A stretch of DNA of 64,000 bases. Origin: JAGDMJ01 sp963809695 (GTDB lineage Bacteria > Bacteroidota > Ignavibacteria > UBA10030 > UBA6906). The stretch covers positions 248,001-312,000 of the forward strand of contig CAWEKI010000006.1 of the NCBI GenBank assembly GCA_963809695.1, read 5' to 3'. Below are positions 41,551 to 51,067 of the stretch, one piece after another. The notes beneath the pieces are model-generated. The model searched no databases. It worked only from the letters and a program-made list of their open reading frames with translations, and had not been told where the DNA came from. Both the position numbers and the translations under genes were made by a program. Within the stretch, counting starts at the first letter, position 1. The number at the start of each line of letters is the position of its first letter.

Positions 41551-43055
41551 TTCATCGCCCTGATAACATTTTCAACTTCTTCCCGGTCGTCGAAGCGGTA
41601 CTTACGCTCGCCGATGACCTGATAGTCTTCGTGCCCCTTGCCCGCGATGAGCACCACATCACCGGGGCGGGCCATCGCCAGCGCCTTGCCGATCGCCGCG
41701 CGCCGGTCTTCTTCGCGATGGACCGTTGCGCCGCTCCGTATGCCGGCCATCACTTCGTCAATGATTGTGCCCGGGTCCTCTTTCCTCGGGTTGTCCGAGG
41801 TCACCACGGTAATGTCACTGAGCTCCGAGGCAATGCGTCCCATCTTGGGCCGCTTGCCCCGGTCGCGATTCCCGCCGCAGCCGAACACCGTGATGATCCG
41901 CCCGGGCTTCTCCCGGGGAAGAAGGTCGCGGATCGTCCGGAGGCATTTCTCGAGCGCATCCGGCGTGTGGGCGTAGTCAACGACTGCCGTCCACCCGGCC
42001 GGTGACACAATTTGCTCAAACCTTCCCCGCACCGCACGCAGGCGGGAGATGCCTGTGCGGATACATTCCCCGGCAATCCCCAGGCCAACGCCGGTCGTGT
42101 AAGCGGCAAGGATGTTCTCCACATTGAAGCCCCCGGTAAGCCGGGATTCGAGCGCCTGGGTCCTGCCCTTGTACGTCACCGAGAGGTTCATGCCTGCCAC
42201 TCCAAGGCGGACGTCGCGCGCCTGGACATCCGCAGGGCTCACCCGGCTGTACGTGAGTGTCCGCGCCGCCGTCCCTTCAAGGATCTTTTTCCCGTACGGA
42301 TCATCCGCGTTGCTGACGGCGCAAGCTTCGGGGGAGAGTCCCTCGAAAAGGATCCTTTTGACCTTGAAATACTCGTCCATCGTGCCGTGAAAGTCCAGGT
42401 GATCCTGCGTCAAGTTTGTGAAGCAGGCGCCGCTGAACTCCAGGCCAAACACACGACTCAGCGCAAGTGAATGCGATGACACCTCCATCACGACTGCGCT
42501 GCATCCTTTGTTCACCATGAGCGCCAGCAACTCGTTCAGCTCGAGCGACTCTGGCGTGGTGTGCGTCGCCGGAAGCGACTCCTCACCAATCACGTAACCA
42601 ATCGTCCCGATGAGCCCCGCCTTCATCCCATCTGCTTCCAGAATGGAACGGATCAAGTGTGTGGTGGTCGTCTTGCCGTTGGTCCCCGTTACGCCGATCA
42701 GGCGGAGCTTGCGGGACGGGTTGCCGTATAGATTCGCCGACATCCGGGCCAGGGCCTTGCGCGAATCGGGGACCACGATCTTCACCACTCCCACGTGCAT
42801 GAAGAACGGATCGGGGAGTGCCTGGTCGTTCTGCATGACTACTGCCACGGCACCGCGGTCGATCGCATTCTCCACAAAAGCATGCCCATCCACAGCCATC
42901 CCGGTAATCGCCACAAAGAGATCTCCGTGCCCCACCTTGCGTGAATCATACTGAATGCTGTGGACGGAAATATCCTGCGTCAGCACCATCTTCCCGTACA
43001 TGGAGGAGAACAGCTTGATAACAGGAACTCCCTCCAGCAGTTCAAGAAGAACCAT
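41547..43055 (-). CDS. murE: UDP-MurNAc-tripeptide synthetase (meso-DAP type)
   Basis: The 502-residue ligase adds the third peptide residue. It has SIQYDSRKVGHGDLFVAITG, the ATP loop GVTGTNGKTTTTHLIRSIL, TNLTQDHLDFHGTMDEY and, near the C-terminus, TSDNPRKEDP. The DNPR motif marks specificity for meso-diaminopimelate rather than lysine, so the organism probably has DAP-type peptidoglycan. Its ATG overlaps the preceding small gene's stop (TAATG). Confidence 0.95.
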   Translation of the reverse strand: MVLLELLEGVPVIKLFSSMYGKMVLTQDISVHSIQYDSRKVGHGDLFVAITGMAVDGHAFVENAIDRGAVAVVMQNDQALPDPFFMHVGVVKIVVPDSRKALARMSANLYGNPSRKLRLIGVTGTNGKTTTTHLIRSILEADGMKAGLIGTIGYVIGEESLPATHTTPESLELNELLALMVNKGCSAVVMEVSSHSLALSRVFGLEFSGACFTNLTQDHLDFHGTMDEYFKVKRILFEGLSPEACAVSNADDPYGKKILEGTAARTLTYSRVSPADVQARDVRLGVAGMNLSVTYKGRTQALESRLTGGFNVENILAAYTTGVGLGIAGECIRTGISRLRAVRGRFEQIVSPAGWTAVVDYAHTPDALEKCLRTIRDLLPREKPGRIITVFGCGGNRDRGKRPKMGRIASELSDITVVTSDNPRKEDPGTIIDEVMAGIRSGATVHREEDRRAAIGKALAMARPGDVVLIAGKGHEDYQVIGERKYRFDDREEVENVIRAMK

Positions 43056-43378
43056 TAAAATCGTCCGCCAAAAAATTCATTCACGTCGCGTATTGCCACA
43101 TCGCTCAGGAGCCCGGCCGTTCGTTCCTGCGACGCCAGCTCCCGGGCTGCCCTGTCATAGGTCTGGAAGTCCACGATCTCCTCGATTTCCCTTTCCCTGA
43201 GCGGAACGTTGTTCAGGCGCGCAATCGCATGACACACCTGCAGACAGGTCCGGTAGTCCACGTTCCAGGCCACGAAGTTCATCACCTTCACCCAATCCTC
43301 GCGCCCCTCGGGACGCTCTTTACCGAGCATCTGCCGTGAGGCTTCGTCGAGGAGGATGTCGTATGAAATCTCAGCCAT
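43055..43378 (-). CDS. Small conserved-looking unknown protein in the dcw cluster
   Basis: A 107-residue soluble protein between ftsI and murE. The pattern is helical (SYDILLDEASRQMLGKERPE, VKVMNFVAWNVDYRTCLQV, CHAIARLNNVPLREREIEEI) with two Cys in the middle and an acidic tail. No signal peptide or membrane segment. The overlap with murE (TAATG) indicates translational coupling and a genuine gene. No named family recognised; a cytosolic helper of division or precursor synthesis is possible from context only. Confidence 0.7.
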   Translation of the reverse strand: MAEISYDILLDEASRQMLGKERPEGREDWVKVMNFVAWNVDYRTCLQVCHAIARLNNVPLREREIEEIVDFQTYDRAARELASQERTAGLLSDVAIRDVNEFFGGRF

Positions 43379-43402
43379 AGCAGTTGCTGCGTTGTGTTTA
43401 AC

Positions 43403-45571
43403 TCATGTGCCTATACCGAGGCCAGGGGGCTGGCAGCGAAGCACCACGCGCGTACCGACCTTTACCTGCTCGCCGGCCGCAGGAGTTTGTGCGGCCACCA
43501 CCCCTGAACCGTTGATGTCAACGTCCAACTGCAGCGTGTTCAGCCGGTTCATTGCGCGGCGAATGGAAAGCCCACGCACATCGGGCACCAGCGCATACCC
43601 GGGGGGAAGGGCAACCTGGGCTCCGCCGGTCGACAGCGTGATGACACCGCCGCGCGACTGCCGGGCTCCGGCTGCAGGTGATTGCCGCTGCACCACCTCC
43701 CCACTTCCCTCGAGCACAGCTTCGAAACCACCCGAGGCAAGCATTGCTTTGGCAGCCTCGACTTTCAAGCTCGTCACATCGGGAACAACGAACAGCGCCT
43801 TGCCGGCAATGGTTGCGGACGGACGGGAGGCAAACCGGCCGGATGTGGCGTAAATTTTCTGGGCAATCCCGCGGAAGATCGGCGCGCTCGCCCAGCCACC
43901 GGTGTACCCTCCTTTTTTCGGACTATCCAGCATTACCAGGCAGACCACTTTCGGCTCATCGGCGGGAAAGTACCCGACGAACGATGCCGTGTAGTGTGTC
44001 ATGTCGTAATGCCCTTCGATGTTTCTTCTCGATGTGCCGGTCTTCCCGGCGATGCGGAGCCCGGGGATCTTCGCTGCTGTTCCCGTTCCCTTTTCGACAA
44101 CCCCTTCAAAGAACCGCGTGAGCGTCAGTGCGGTGTTCTTGCTGATCACCTTCCTGACAACCTGGGGATGCGCTTCTTCCAGAACCTGGTACTTTTCATC
44201 CAGTATCTGCCGTACGACATAGGGCTTCATCAGGACGCCCTTGTTGGCAACCGCAGCATACGCACAGGCGATCTGTAACGGGGTCACGGCCACCTCATAG
44301 CCAAAGGCCATGGCGTTCAGCGAGGTCCCGGACCACTTGTTGGGCTTCTTCAATTCGCCACCTACTTCTCCCGGCAGATCCACCCCTGTCTTTGTCCCGA
44401 AGCCGAAATCCCGAGCCGTCGTATAAAAGAGCTCCGCGCCGATAACGTCTGAGACCTTGGCCATCACAATGTTGCTCGACTGCTCCATCGCTTCCTGGAG
44501 GGTGAGCATGCCGAACTTGTGCATGTCGGTGATCTTCTGTGTCTTCCCGCGGGCCAGGGGCGCCAGGTACAAACCGTTCTCGCCGAAGAACTTCTGCTCC
44601 GGCTTGACCAGGTTATGTTCGAGCGCCGCGCCCGCAGTGACCACTTTGAAGACCGACCCCGGTTCGAACATATCGGTGATTGCCCGGTTCTTCATGACCG
44701 ACTGCTCGTACTTCGACGGCTCATTCGGATTGACCGACGGGAAGTGCGCCATCGCAAGGACCTCGCCGGTGGACGGATCCATAATGAGCGCCAGCCCGCC
44801 TTCAGCCTCGGTCCGCTCGACTCCCTTCCTCAACTCCTCCTCGGCAATTGCTTGGTACTCAATGTCAAGCGTGAGCACGGCGTGTTTGCCGTTCACCGGC
44901 TCCACGCGCGGGTAGTCGACGGAGGGGCGTTTGCGGCCCAGGCCATCGCGCTGCATGATCACGTAGCCGTTGATTCCGCTCAGCTCGCCGTCGAGCTCCA
45001 GCTCAATGCCGCTGAGCCCCTTATTATCGACATCCGTGAAACCAATCAGCTGTCCGCCGACATGATCATAGTGGTAGAGCCGCTGGGGCTCTTCCATCTC
45101 CAGTGTGCCTTCGAATTCCCGCACCCGGAGCTGGCGGGAATAGCTCGGCTGGACGCGACGCTCCAGCCAGACAAAATGCCGGTCATTCTGAGAGAGCCGT
45201 TCCAGGTACGAATGTTTGGAACTCTCGAAGACCCCTGCAAAGCGTGTTGCGATTGCATCGGCCCGGCCGTTGATCATCTTCGGATCCGCGCCGAACGAAA
45301 CCATCATTGTATTGGAAACCAGGAGTTTGCCGTTCCGGTCATAAAGGTTTCCACGAGCTGCCGGCAGGATCACTTTCGCTTCGTACTGGCGCCGGGCAAT
45401 CTCCCGGTAGGTGCCGGCATCGATCAGCTGTATCTGCACGAGGCGGAGTGCAATTACCAGAAAGAACAGGAGCAGGACAATTTTCAGAAGGAGAAATCTG
45501 CCTGGCGCGCCCTGGAGGAGTGTCATCCCGGGCTCAGCGGTTCCGACCGTATTTTTTCTGCGTCCGAACAT
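43403..45571 (-). CDS. ftsI: Septal transpeptidase FtsI with PASTA repeats
   Basis: The start at ATG 45571 follows the ftsL stop by one base; the longer frame to 45652 overlaps ftsL. The 722-residue protein has one membrane helix (about 25-45), a pedestal domain and the transpeptidase domain with SVFK (Ser near 306), SSN near 365 and KTG near 509. Two PASTA repeats follow (VVPDVTSLKVEAAKAML and LVPDVRGLSIRRAMNRL), which bind uncrosslinked muropeptide. FtsI crosslinks septal peptidoglycan. PASTA tails are common in this lineage and in Gram-positives, less so in Proteobacteria. Confidence 0.95.
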   Translation of the reverse strand: MFGRRKNTVGTAEPGMTLLQGAPGRFLLLKIVLLLFFLVIALRLVQIQLIDAGTYREIARRQYEAKVILPAARGNLYDRNGKLLVSNTMMVSFGADPKMINGRADAIATRFAGVFESSKHSYLERLSQNDRHFVWLERRVQPSYSRQLRVREFEGTLEMEEPQRLYHYDHVGGQLIGFTDVDNKGLSGIELELDGELSGINGYVIMQRDGLGRKRPSVDYPRVEPVNGKHAVLTLDIEYQAIAEEELRKGVERTEAEGGLALIMDPSTGEVLAMAHFPSVNPNEPSKYEQSVMKNRAITDMFEPGSVFKVVTAGAALEHNLVKPEQKFFGENGLYLAPLARGKTQKITDMHKFGMLTLQEAMEQSSNIVMAKVSDVIGAELFYTTARDFGFGTKTGVDLPGEVGGELKKPNKWSGTSLNAMAFGYEVAVTPLQIACAYAAVANKGVLMKPYVVRQILDEKYQVLEEAHPQVVRKVISKNTALTLTRFFEGVVEKGTGTAAKIPGLRIAGKTGTSRRNIEGHYDMTHYTASFVGYFPADEPKVVCLVMLDSPKKGGYTGGWASAPIFRGIAQKIYATSGRFASRPSATIAGKALFVVPDVTSLKVEAAKAMLASGGFEAVLEGSGEVVQRQSPAAGARQSRGGVITLSTGGAQVALPPGYALVPDVRGLSIRRAMNRLNTLQLDVDINGSGVVAAQTPAAGEQVKVGTRVVLRCQPPGLGIGT

Positions 45572-45572
45572 C

Positions 45573-46034
45573 TCACTTCGCTCTGAGGCTTTCGATCTTA
45601 TCCTGGTCCACGCTGAACAGCGTCGGCTGCTCCGTGGGGAATTTGAGACCAAGCTGCTCCGTGGCGTTCTTGCCGATCCGCTCCCAGGCGGCTTTGCGCG
45701 TCACCTCGGCCCGAAGGGTAGCATTGGTGTTCATGATCGTGTCGTACTTCGTCTGCAGCTGGTTCACTTCGAACGCCAGCCGGTTGATCGTGATGATGTT
45801 GTCCACATACAGCACGATCGCGATCCCGACGCCGAAGAGCCAGAGAATGATATTGAACGTGGAGACTTTCCTGCGCACGAACTTCCGATTGGGCCGGACA
45901 ACGTACCCGGGAGTGCGTGCCTGGGGGTCGCCGTTAAAGATATACCGCTTGTCGCGCATAGGCGCCTTCCGCAATTCCCGTGCGTCGGTTTCTGCCCGTT
46001 CCAACAAGAGATCGAGATCTTTTCGCGCCATCAC
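45573..46034 (-). CDS. ftsL: FtsL-like divisome protein
   Basis: A 153-residue bitopic protein: a basic N-terminus of about 58 residues, one membrane helix (FNIILWLFGVGIAIVLYVDN, about 60-80) and a periplasmic coiled coil (RLAFEVNQLQTKYDTIMNTN) followed by AAWERIGKNATEQLGLKFPT. This pattern and its place between rsmH and ftsI fit FtsL, which activates septal synthesis with FtsB and FtsQ. The long cytoplasmic tail is unlike E. coli FtsL. Assignment rests on topology and position. Confidence 0.75.
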   Translation of the reverse strand: MMARKDLDLLLERAETDARELRKAPMRDKRYIFNGDPQARTPGYVVRPNRKFVRRKVSTFNIILWLFGVGIAIVLYVDNIITINRLAFEVNQLQTKYDTIMNTNATLRAEVTRKAAWERIGKNATEQLGLKFPTEQPTLFSVDQDKIESLRAK

Positions 46035-46966
46035 CGTTCATGGTTAATGCGTTCCGCCACCCGCAGCCTCGCGCTGCGCGCCCTCCCGTTACGCGTCACT
46101 TCATCGTCGCCCGGCTCCAGCGGCCGCCGGGTAAGTATGCGGAGGCGGGGAACCTTCGGCGTGTCCGGAATGAGCTTGTGCCCGGAAGGAATGCTCGCCG
46201 CTGATTCCACCTTGAAATACTCCTTCACGATCCTGTCTTCCAGGGAGTGATAGGAGATCACCACGATTCTGCCTTGGTCGGCCAGGATGTCCACCGCATC
46301 GGCCAGCGCCTGGGCCAGGCTGCCAAGCTCGTCGTTCACTTCTATTCTCAACGCCTGAAAGACGCGGGCGAGACTCTTGACCATGTTCTTCCCCCCAACC
46401 GCTCCGCGCACGATCAAGGCTAGGTCTCCGGTCGTTTCCAGGGGCCTCGCCGCGACAATTCTGGAAGCGATCCGGCGCGAGGCACGCTCCTCGCCAAACT
46501 GAAAGAGGACGTCCGCGAGACGCTCCCGGGTGTAGGCGTTGACTACGTCCCGTGCGGTACGCGACTGCCGTTGATCCATCCGCATGTCCAGCGGCTCGTC
46601 GGCCCGGTAACTGAACCCGCGTGATGGCTCGTCCAGTTGATATGACGAAACGCCCAGGTCCAGCAACAGTCCATCTATGGTGTCAATACCGAGCTCCTGG
46701 ATCTCGGCTTTCAGGTTTCGGAAATTCGCATGCACGAATGTGACACGGTCAAGGTAGCGGGTCAAGCGCCTCTTTGATTCGGCCAATGCCTCGGCATCGG
46801 CGTCAAAACAGACGAGCCTTCCCTCCGGAGGCAGCCGTTCGCATATTTTCTCCGCGTGTCCCCCGCCTCCCGTTGTCCCATCCACGACAATGCGCGCATT
46901 GTCTGCCAGGAGGAACTCAACAGCCTCTGCGCAAAGAACCGGAAGATGATACATCGCGGGCGTCAC
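46031..46966 (-). CDS. rsmH: 16S rRNA m4C1402 methyltransferase
   Basis: The 311-residue enzyme N4-methylates C1402 of 16S rRNA using SAM. HLPVLCAEAVEFL opens the family, IVVDGTTGGGGHAEKICERL is the SAM-binding motif, GLLLDLGVSSYQLDEPSRGF the active-site region and YHSLEDRIVKEYF the C-terminal motif. A GTG at 46966 overlaps the mraZ stop; an ATG at 46954 (MYHLPVL) is an equally good start. Full length. Confidence 0.94.
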   Translation of the reverse strand: MTPAMYHLPVLCAEAVEFLLADNARIVVDGTTGGGGHAEKICERLPPEGRLVCFDADAEALAESKRRLTRYLDRVTFVHANFRNLKAEIQELGIDTIDGLLLDLGVSSYQLDEPSRGFSYRADEPLDMRMDQRQSRTARDVVNAYTRERLADVLFQFGEERASRRIASRIVAARPLETTGDLALIVRGAVGGKNMVKSLARVFQALRIEVNDELGSLAQALADAVDILADQGRIVVISYHSLEDRIVKEYFKVESAASIPSGHKLIPDTPKVPRLRILTRRPLEPGDDEVTRNGRARSARLRVAERINHER

Positions 46967-47406
46967 TTCTGAAGCACGGTCTGCGCGACATTCTCATAGC
47001 TGTCTGTCTGAGTCTTCTCATACTCCCGGTATGTAACAGGATTCCAAAGCTCAATCCGTTCCAGGACACCGAGGATGAGCACGTCATTTTCAATGCCGGC
47101 AAACTGCAACAGTTCTTTGGGAATAGTTATGCGAGCCTGACCATCAAGTTGGGATTCCGTTGCTTTTTCCAGCAACGTACGCATGAAGAAGCGATGTTTG
47201 GGGTTTGTACTGGAGAGTTGACGAATCGACTGTTCTAGCTTATTCCATTCGTCAAGAGGATAGACGAACAGGCACTTTTCATATCCGCGGGTAAGTACAA
47301 ACGTATCGTTGGCTTCGGGGGAGACATACTTCCTGAGTCTCGCAGGAATGTTGATCCGGCCCTTGCTATCCACCGAATATTCGTACGAGCCCTTAAATGA
47401 AGACAT
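46963..47406 (-). CDS. mraZ: Transcriptional regulator MraZ
   Basis: The start is ATG 47406 (MSSFKGSYEYSVDSKGRINI), 147 residues; the frame extending to 47487 translates the operator. Two AbrB/SpoVT-like half-domains are visible (residues 5-50 with DSKGRINIPARLR, 80-125 with DGQARITIPKELL). MraZ forms a ring of dimers and represses the dcw promoter by binding TGGG repeats. Three such repeats lie upstream at 47462-47486, so autoregulation is likely. First gene of the cluster. Confidence 0.93.
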   Translation of the reverse strand: MSSFKGSYEYSVDSKGRINIPARLRKYVSPEANDTFVLTRGYEKCLFVYPLDEWNKLEQSIRQLSSTNPKHRFFMRTLLEKATESQLDGQARITIPKELLQFAGIENDVLILGVLERIELWNPVTYREYEKTQTDSYENVAQTVLQK

Positions 47407-47461
47407 ATCGCCCAGGCCTGATTCATGGTGTACAAACCGCCCCGCGCGGGCTAAATTTCTA

Positions 47462-47486
47462 CCCACTGACAACCCACTTTTACCCA
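47462..47486 (-). promoter_or_regulatory. MraZ operator (three TGGG boxes)
   Basis: On the minus strand TGGG occurs at 47483-47486, 47473-47476 and 47462-47465, spaced 10 and 11 bases, each preceded by G (GTGGG). This matches the direct-repeat arrangement bound by MraZ in E. coli and Mycoplasma. The boxes lie just downstream of the mraZ promoter. Confidence 0.75.
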
Positions 47487-47498
47487 CCGTGTGTTGCT

Positions 47499-47526
47499 AA
47501 GATATGGATTTGTCAGATAAAGTCAA
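47499..47526 (-). promoter_or_regulatory. mraZ/dcw promoter
   Basis: TTGACT (47521-47526) and TATCTT (47499-47504) are spaced 16 bases on the minus strand, 13 bases after the mfd stop and upstream of the MraZ boxes. Transcription would begin just before the operator, the expected layout for repression. Confidence 0.5.
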
Positions 47527-47539
47527 GTAAAATAAATCG

Positions 47540-50500
47540 CTATTTCGCCTGTTTTGGGGGCTCAGAAAGAGCGCTCAAGGCGTTGCGATTTTCGAGCAAA
47601 TCGGTGGTAATATGGAGAGCTGCTTCGAGAGGAAAATTATCCCTGGGGTCCAGTTTCGCAAAGAATTTCAGAGCTGCGCCTTCCTGCCGGAGGCCGGCAC
47701 CTTTTCCCTTCATCCTTGAAATAACGGTCATCAACGACTGGAATGGCTCCCCTTCATAGAAGCGCGTGTCGCTTTGGGGCGGGAAGTCCGCCTCGATCTC
47801 ACGGGGGGAGACGGTGACCTTCTTGAAGCCGAGCTTTGCGGCAACCAGGCGGATGCTCACCACGGCGGAAAGATTTTTCACTTCCGCCGGATGCTTGCCA
47901 AACCTGTCCTTGAGCTCCTCGGCCACTTCGTGAAGCTGCTCCTCCGTCTGCAGTGCGTAGAGGCGCCTGTAGATCGCCAGCCGCTCGGTATCGTTGTGAA
48001 CATAGGCGGCCGGAATGAACGCATCGAAGTCGGCATCCACCACGACCTCGCTTTCCCGGCGGGGCTGGCGCCGCTCGTTGGCGAAGAGATCCTGGAATTC
48101 CTGTTCCTTCAGCTCCTGGACAGCCTCCTCGAGGATCCTGGTGTAGGTCTCAAACCCCATGGTTTCGATGAAGCCGCTCTGTTCGCTGCCGAGAAGATTG
48201 CCAGCGCCCCGGATCTCCAGATCGCGCATCGCCAGATTAAAGCCTGACCCAAGCTCGGTGAATTCCTCCACCGCCTGCAGCCGCAGCAGTGTTGCCCTCG
48301 GCATGACCGATACGGGCGGCGTCAGGAGATAGGCATATGCCTGAACGTTCGATCGTCCCACCCGGCCCCGGAGCTGGTAGAGCTCGGCCATGCCGAACCG
48401 GTCTGCGCGGTTGATGATGATGGTATTGACGTTGGGGATGTCCAGCCCGGATTCAATGATCTTGGTAGCGACCAACAGGTCGAACTGTTTTTCCAGAAAC
48501 GCCATCATGACGTTCTCGAGCTCGTGCGCGTGCATTTGCCCGTGGGCATGGCGGAGGCGGACCCCAGGGAGGATCTCCCGCAGGCGTTGTGCGATCTCTT
48601 CGATGTTCTGTACGCGGTCGTGGACGAAGTAGACCTGTCCTCCGTGCCGGACCTCCCTGAGCACGGCCTCCCGGATCAGGTCGTCGTTCCATTGCGTGAT
48701 CTCGGTGATGATCGGGAGCCTGTTCTTGGGAGGTGTGGCGATGAGCGAAAGATCGCGCGCGCCCATGAGGGAGAAGTGCAGCGTACGCGGTATGGGGGTG
48801 GCGGTCAGGGAGAGCGTGTCCACCTCCGCTCTCATCTGACGCAGCTTTTCCTTCGCCGACACGCCGAAGCGGTGTTCTTCATCGATGATGAGCAGGCCCA
48901 GGTCCTTGAAGCCGACATCCTTGGAGAGCAGCCTGTGGGTACCGATGATGATGTCCAGCCCCCCCACTCTGAGCCGTTCAAGGATGGCGGTCTGCTCCTT
49001 TTTCTGCTTGAAGCGGGAAATCACCTGCACATTGACGCCGTAGCGTACAGTGCGGTCCACGAACGTGTTGTAATGCTGCATCGCCAGGATCGTGGTCGGC
49101 ACCAGGACCGCGGCCTGCTTGCCATCCATCACGGCTTTGAAGGCCGCACGCACAGCCACCTCGGTTTTCCCGAACCCGACATCGCCGCAGACGAGCCGAT
49201 CCATCGGATGCGGGGCCTCCATGTCCTGCTTTACTTCCTGGGTGGTCTTGGCCTGGTCGAAGGTGTCTTCATACATGAAGGAGGCTTCGAGCTCTTTTTG
49301 CCACGGGGTGTCCTTGTTGAAGGCAAATCCTGCCAGGTGTTTTCTGCGCGCGTACAGGAGGATCAGCTCGCGCGCAATGTCTTTGACGCGCTTCTTGATG
49401 CGGCTCTTGAGGCGATCCCACTCGGCGCTTCCCAGGCGTGTGAGCTTGGGGACATGTCCTTCCTTGGAGGAGTACTTCTGGAGTTTGTTGATGTAGTTCA
49501 GGTTGACATAGAGCGTGTCGTGCTCTTCATACAGGATGGAGACGACTTCCTGTTCGGCGTTGCGCACCTTGATTTTCTTGAGCCCGCCGAACCGACCGAT
49601 GCCGTAGTCCTGGTGGACAACGTAGTCTCCCTTCCGGAGCTGCAGAAGTTCTTTCTCCGAGACCCCTTTGAAGCGGGCAACGCGCTTTCTTCCCCGTCGC
49701 TTGAGGCGGTTGAAGATCTGGTGCTCGGTGTAGACCGCCAGCGTGGCTTCGGGAAAGAGAAAGCCCGCATGGAGCGCATCGAGCGAGAAGCGCACCGCGC
49801 CCAGGTCCACGTCCGCCCCGGGCTCCCCGTCATTCTCCCCCGCTCCCCCGGGGGCGGGGGTTGCAAGCAGTTCCTTGATGCGCGTCAGTTCGGATTGTGT
49901 ATCGCAGGTAATGGTGACCGCAATGCCCCGGTGCTGCAGCCGTGCAAGGTCGCGCCGCAGCGTGGCGATGCTTCCGTTGAAGGCCGGCTGATGCGCGGCG
50001 CCGAACGGAATAAACCCGGCAGCGGGCGGGGCGAGGGAGTGGAACTGAATACGGGTAAAGAGTGCGAGCAGCTCTTCGACCTGTTCCCGGCCGAGATGAC
50101 GCTCGGCCGTCTCCGATGTTGGTGCATCAAGCTCTGCGCGCACCAGGCCCGGTTCGTCCAGGAGGACCAGGGCGTCCGGCTGCAAATAATCCAGGAGTGA
50201 GGCTTGTCCCGCGGGCGTTGCATGCCCCGTCCCTTCGGGATGCCCGCCCGAACCAGCGAGCGGCGCCGCCGCGAGCAGATCATGTACAATAACGGCTATA
50301 GAGAGCTCCTTGATGGACCGCTGCGACAGGGAATCAAACTCCCGGATGGACTCGATGGTGTCGCCGAAAAACTCCACGCGCACCGGGTTCTCGCCCACGA
50401 AAGGGAAAATATCCATGATCCCGCCGCGCACTGCGTAGTCCCCATAGCTCTCGACGAAGTCCTTCTGCTGGAAACCGTTCTCTTCCAGCCGCGCCCGCAC

Positions 50501-50956
50501 CTGGGCCAGGCTCTCCTGGGCCCCCAGCTGAAGCGAGAACGACTGCTGCACCACCGAAGCGGGTGCCGGCAGGCGCAGCAGGAGCGCGCGGGGATGCGTC
50601 ACAGCCACCGGAGCATGATCCACGGAGAGGGCGCGCAGAGCCTGGATGTCCGCGACGTCACCAGTCACATCGCCCGGGGTATGAGCACGCGCCTGCCCCG
50701 CGAAGAAGGAGACAGCGTGAGAGCGGAGACTAAGCGTCATGTCATCGCGCAGCCGCTCGGCTGCCTCCCGGTCACGCGCCACCACAAGCACCTGCCGCCC
50801 CAGCCGCTCGTGCAGCAACGCGGCAAACAAAGCCGTCAGAGATCCGGCCACGCCCATCGCAGAGACGATATCCCCCGGTGCGACGCGGCGGACTTCCGAT
50901 TCAAGCGCTTCGAAGGCGGGTGTGGAGGCTATCCGTGTTTTGAGCTCTTCGATCAC
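47540..50956 (-). CDS. mfd: Transcription-repair coupling factor
   Basis: The 1138-residue DNA translocase rescues stalled RNA polymerase and recruits UvrA. Domains in order: UvrB-homology N-terminus, the RNA-polymerase-interacting CarD-like domain (LRKGDYVVHQDYGIGRFGGL, about 465), the helicase core with VCGDVGFGKTEVAVRAAF as Walker A and the DEEHRFGV box, LRGRVGRS motif VI and the TRCF C-terminal domain. Length is normal. Its start is GTG 50956 with a weak ribosome binding site. The dcw promoter starts right after its stop. Confidence 0.97.
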   Translation of the reverse strand: MIEELKTRIASTPAFEALESEVRRVAPGDIVSAMGVAGSLTALFAALLHERLGRQVLVVARDREAAERLRDDMTLSLRSHAVSFFAGQARAHTPGDVTGDVADIQALRALSVDHAPVAVTHPRALLLRLPAPASVVQQSFSLQLGAQESLAQVRARLEENGFQQKDFVESYGDYAVRGGIMDIFPFVGENPVRVEFFGDTIESIREFDSLSQRSIKELSIAVIVHDLLAAAPLAGSGGHPEGTGHATPAGQASLLDYLQPDALVLLDEPGLVRAELDAPTSETAERHLGREQVEELLALFTRIQFHSLAPPAAGFIPFGAAHQPAFNGSIATLRRDLARLQHRGIAVTITCDTQSELTRIKELLATPAPGGAGENDGEPGADVDLGAVRFSLDALHAGFLFPEATLAVYTEHQIFNRLKRRGRKRVARFKGVSEKELLQLRKGDYVVHQDYGIGRFGGLKKIKVRNAEQEVVSILYEEHDTLYVNLNYINKLQKYSSKEGHVPKLTRLGSAEWDRLKSRIKKRVKDIARELILLYARRKHLAGFAFNKDTPWQKELEASFMYEDTFDQAKTTQEVKQDMEAPHPMDRLVCGDVGFGKTEVAVRAAFKAVMDGKQAAVLVPTTILAMQHYNTFVDRTVRYGVNVQVISRFKQKKEQTAILERLRVGGLDIIIGTHRLLSKDVGFKDLGLLIIDEEHRFGVSAKEKLRQMRAEVDTLSLTATPIPRTLHFSLMGARDLSLIATPPKNRLPIITEITQWNDDLIREAVLREVRHGGQVYFVHDRVQNIEEIAQRLREILPGVRLRHAHGQMHAHELENVMMAFLEKQFDLLVATKIIESGLDIPNVNTIIINRADRFGMAELYQLRGRVGRSNVQAYAYLLTPPVSVMPRATLLRLQAVEEFTELGSGFNLAMRDLEIRGAGNLLGSEQSGFIETMGFETYTRILEEAVQELKEQEFQDLFANERRQPRRESEVVVDADFDAFIPAAYVHNDTERLAIYRRLYALQTEEQLHEVAEELKDRFGKHPAEVKNLSAVVSIRLVAAKLGFKKVTVSPREIEADFPPQSDTRFYEGEPFQSLMTVISRMKGKGAGLRQEGAALKFFAKLDPRDNFPLEAALHITTDLLENRNALSALSEPPKQAK

Positions 50957-51067
50957 GGCCGTTGAACAACCTGTTATTCATGGAATGGCAGGAAACTGCA
51001 ATACCCGTCCCCTGCCGCGCCCAGCAGTGCGCAGCAAAGGAAGGGATCTTGCGCAGCGTATGTCGGC

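Noticed and set aside
48524..50200. Plus-strand ORF of 558 codons opposite mfd
   Set aside because: Antisense shadow of mfd. No motif and no start site.
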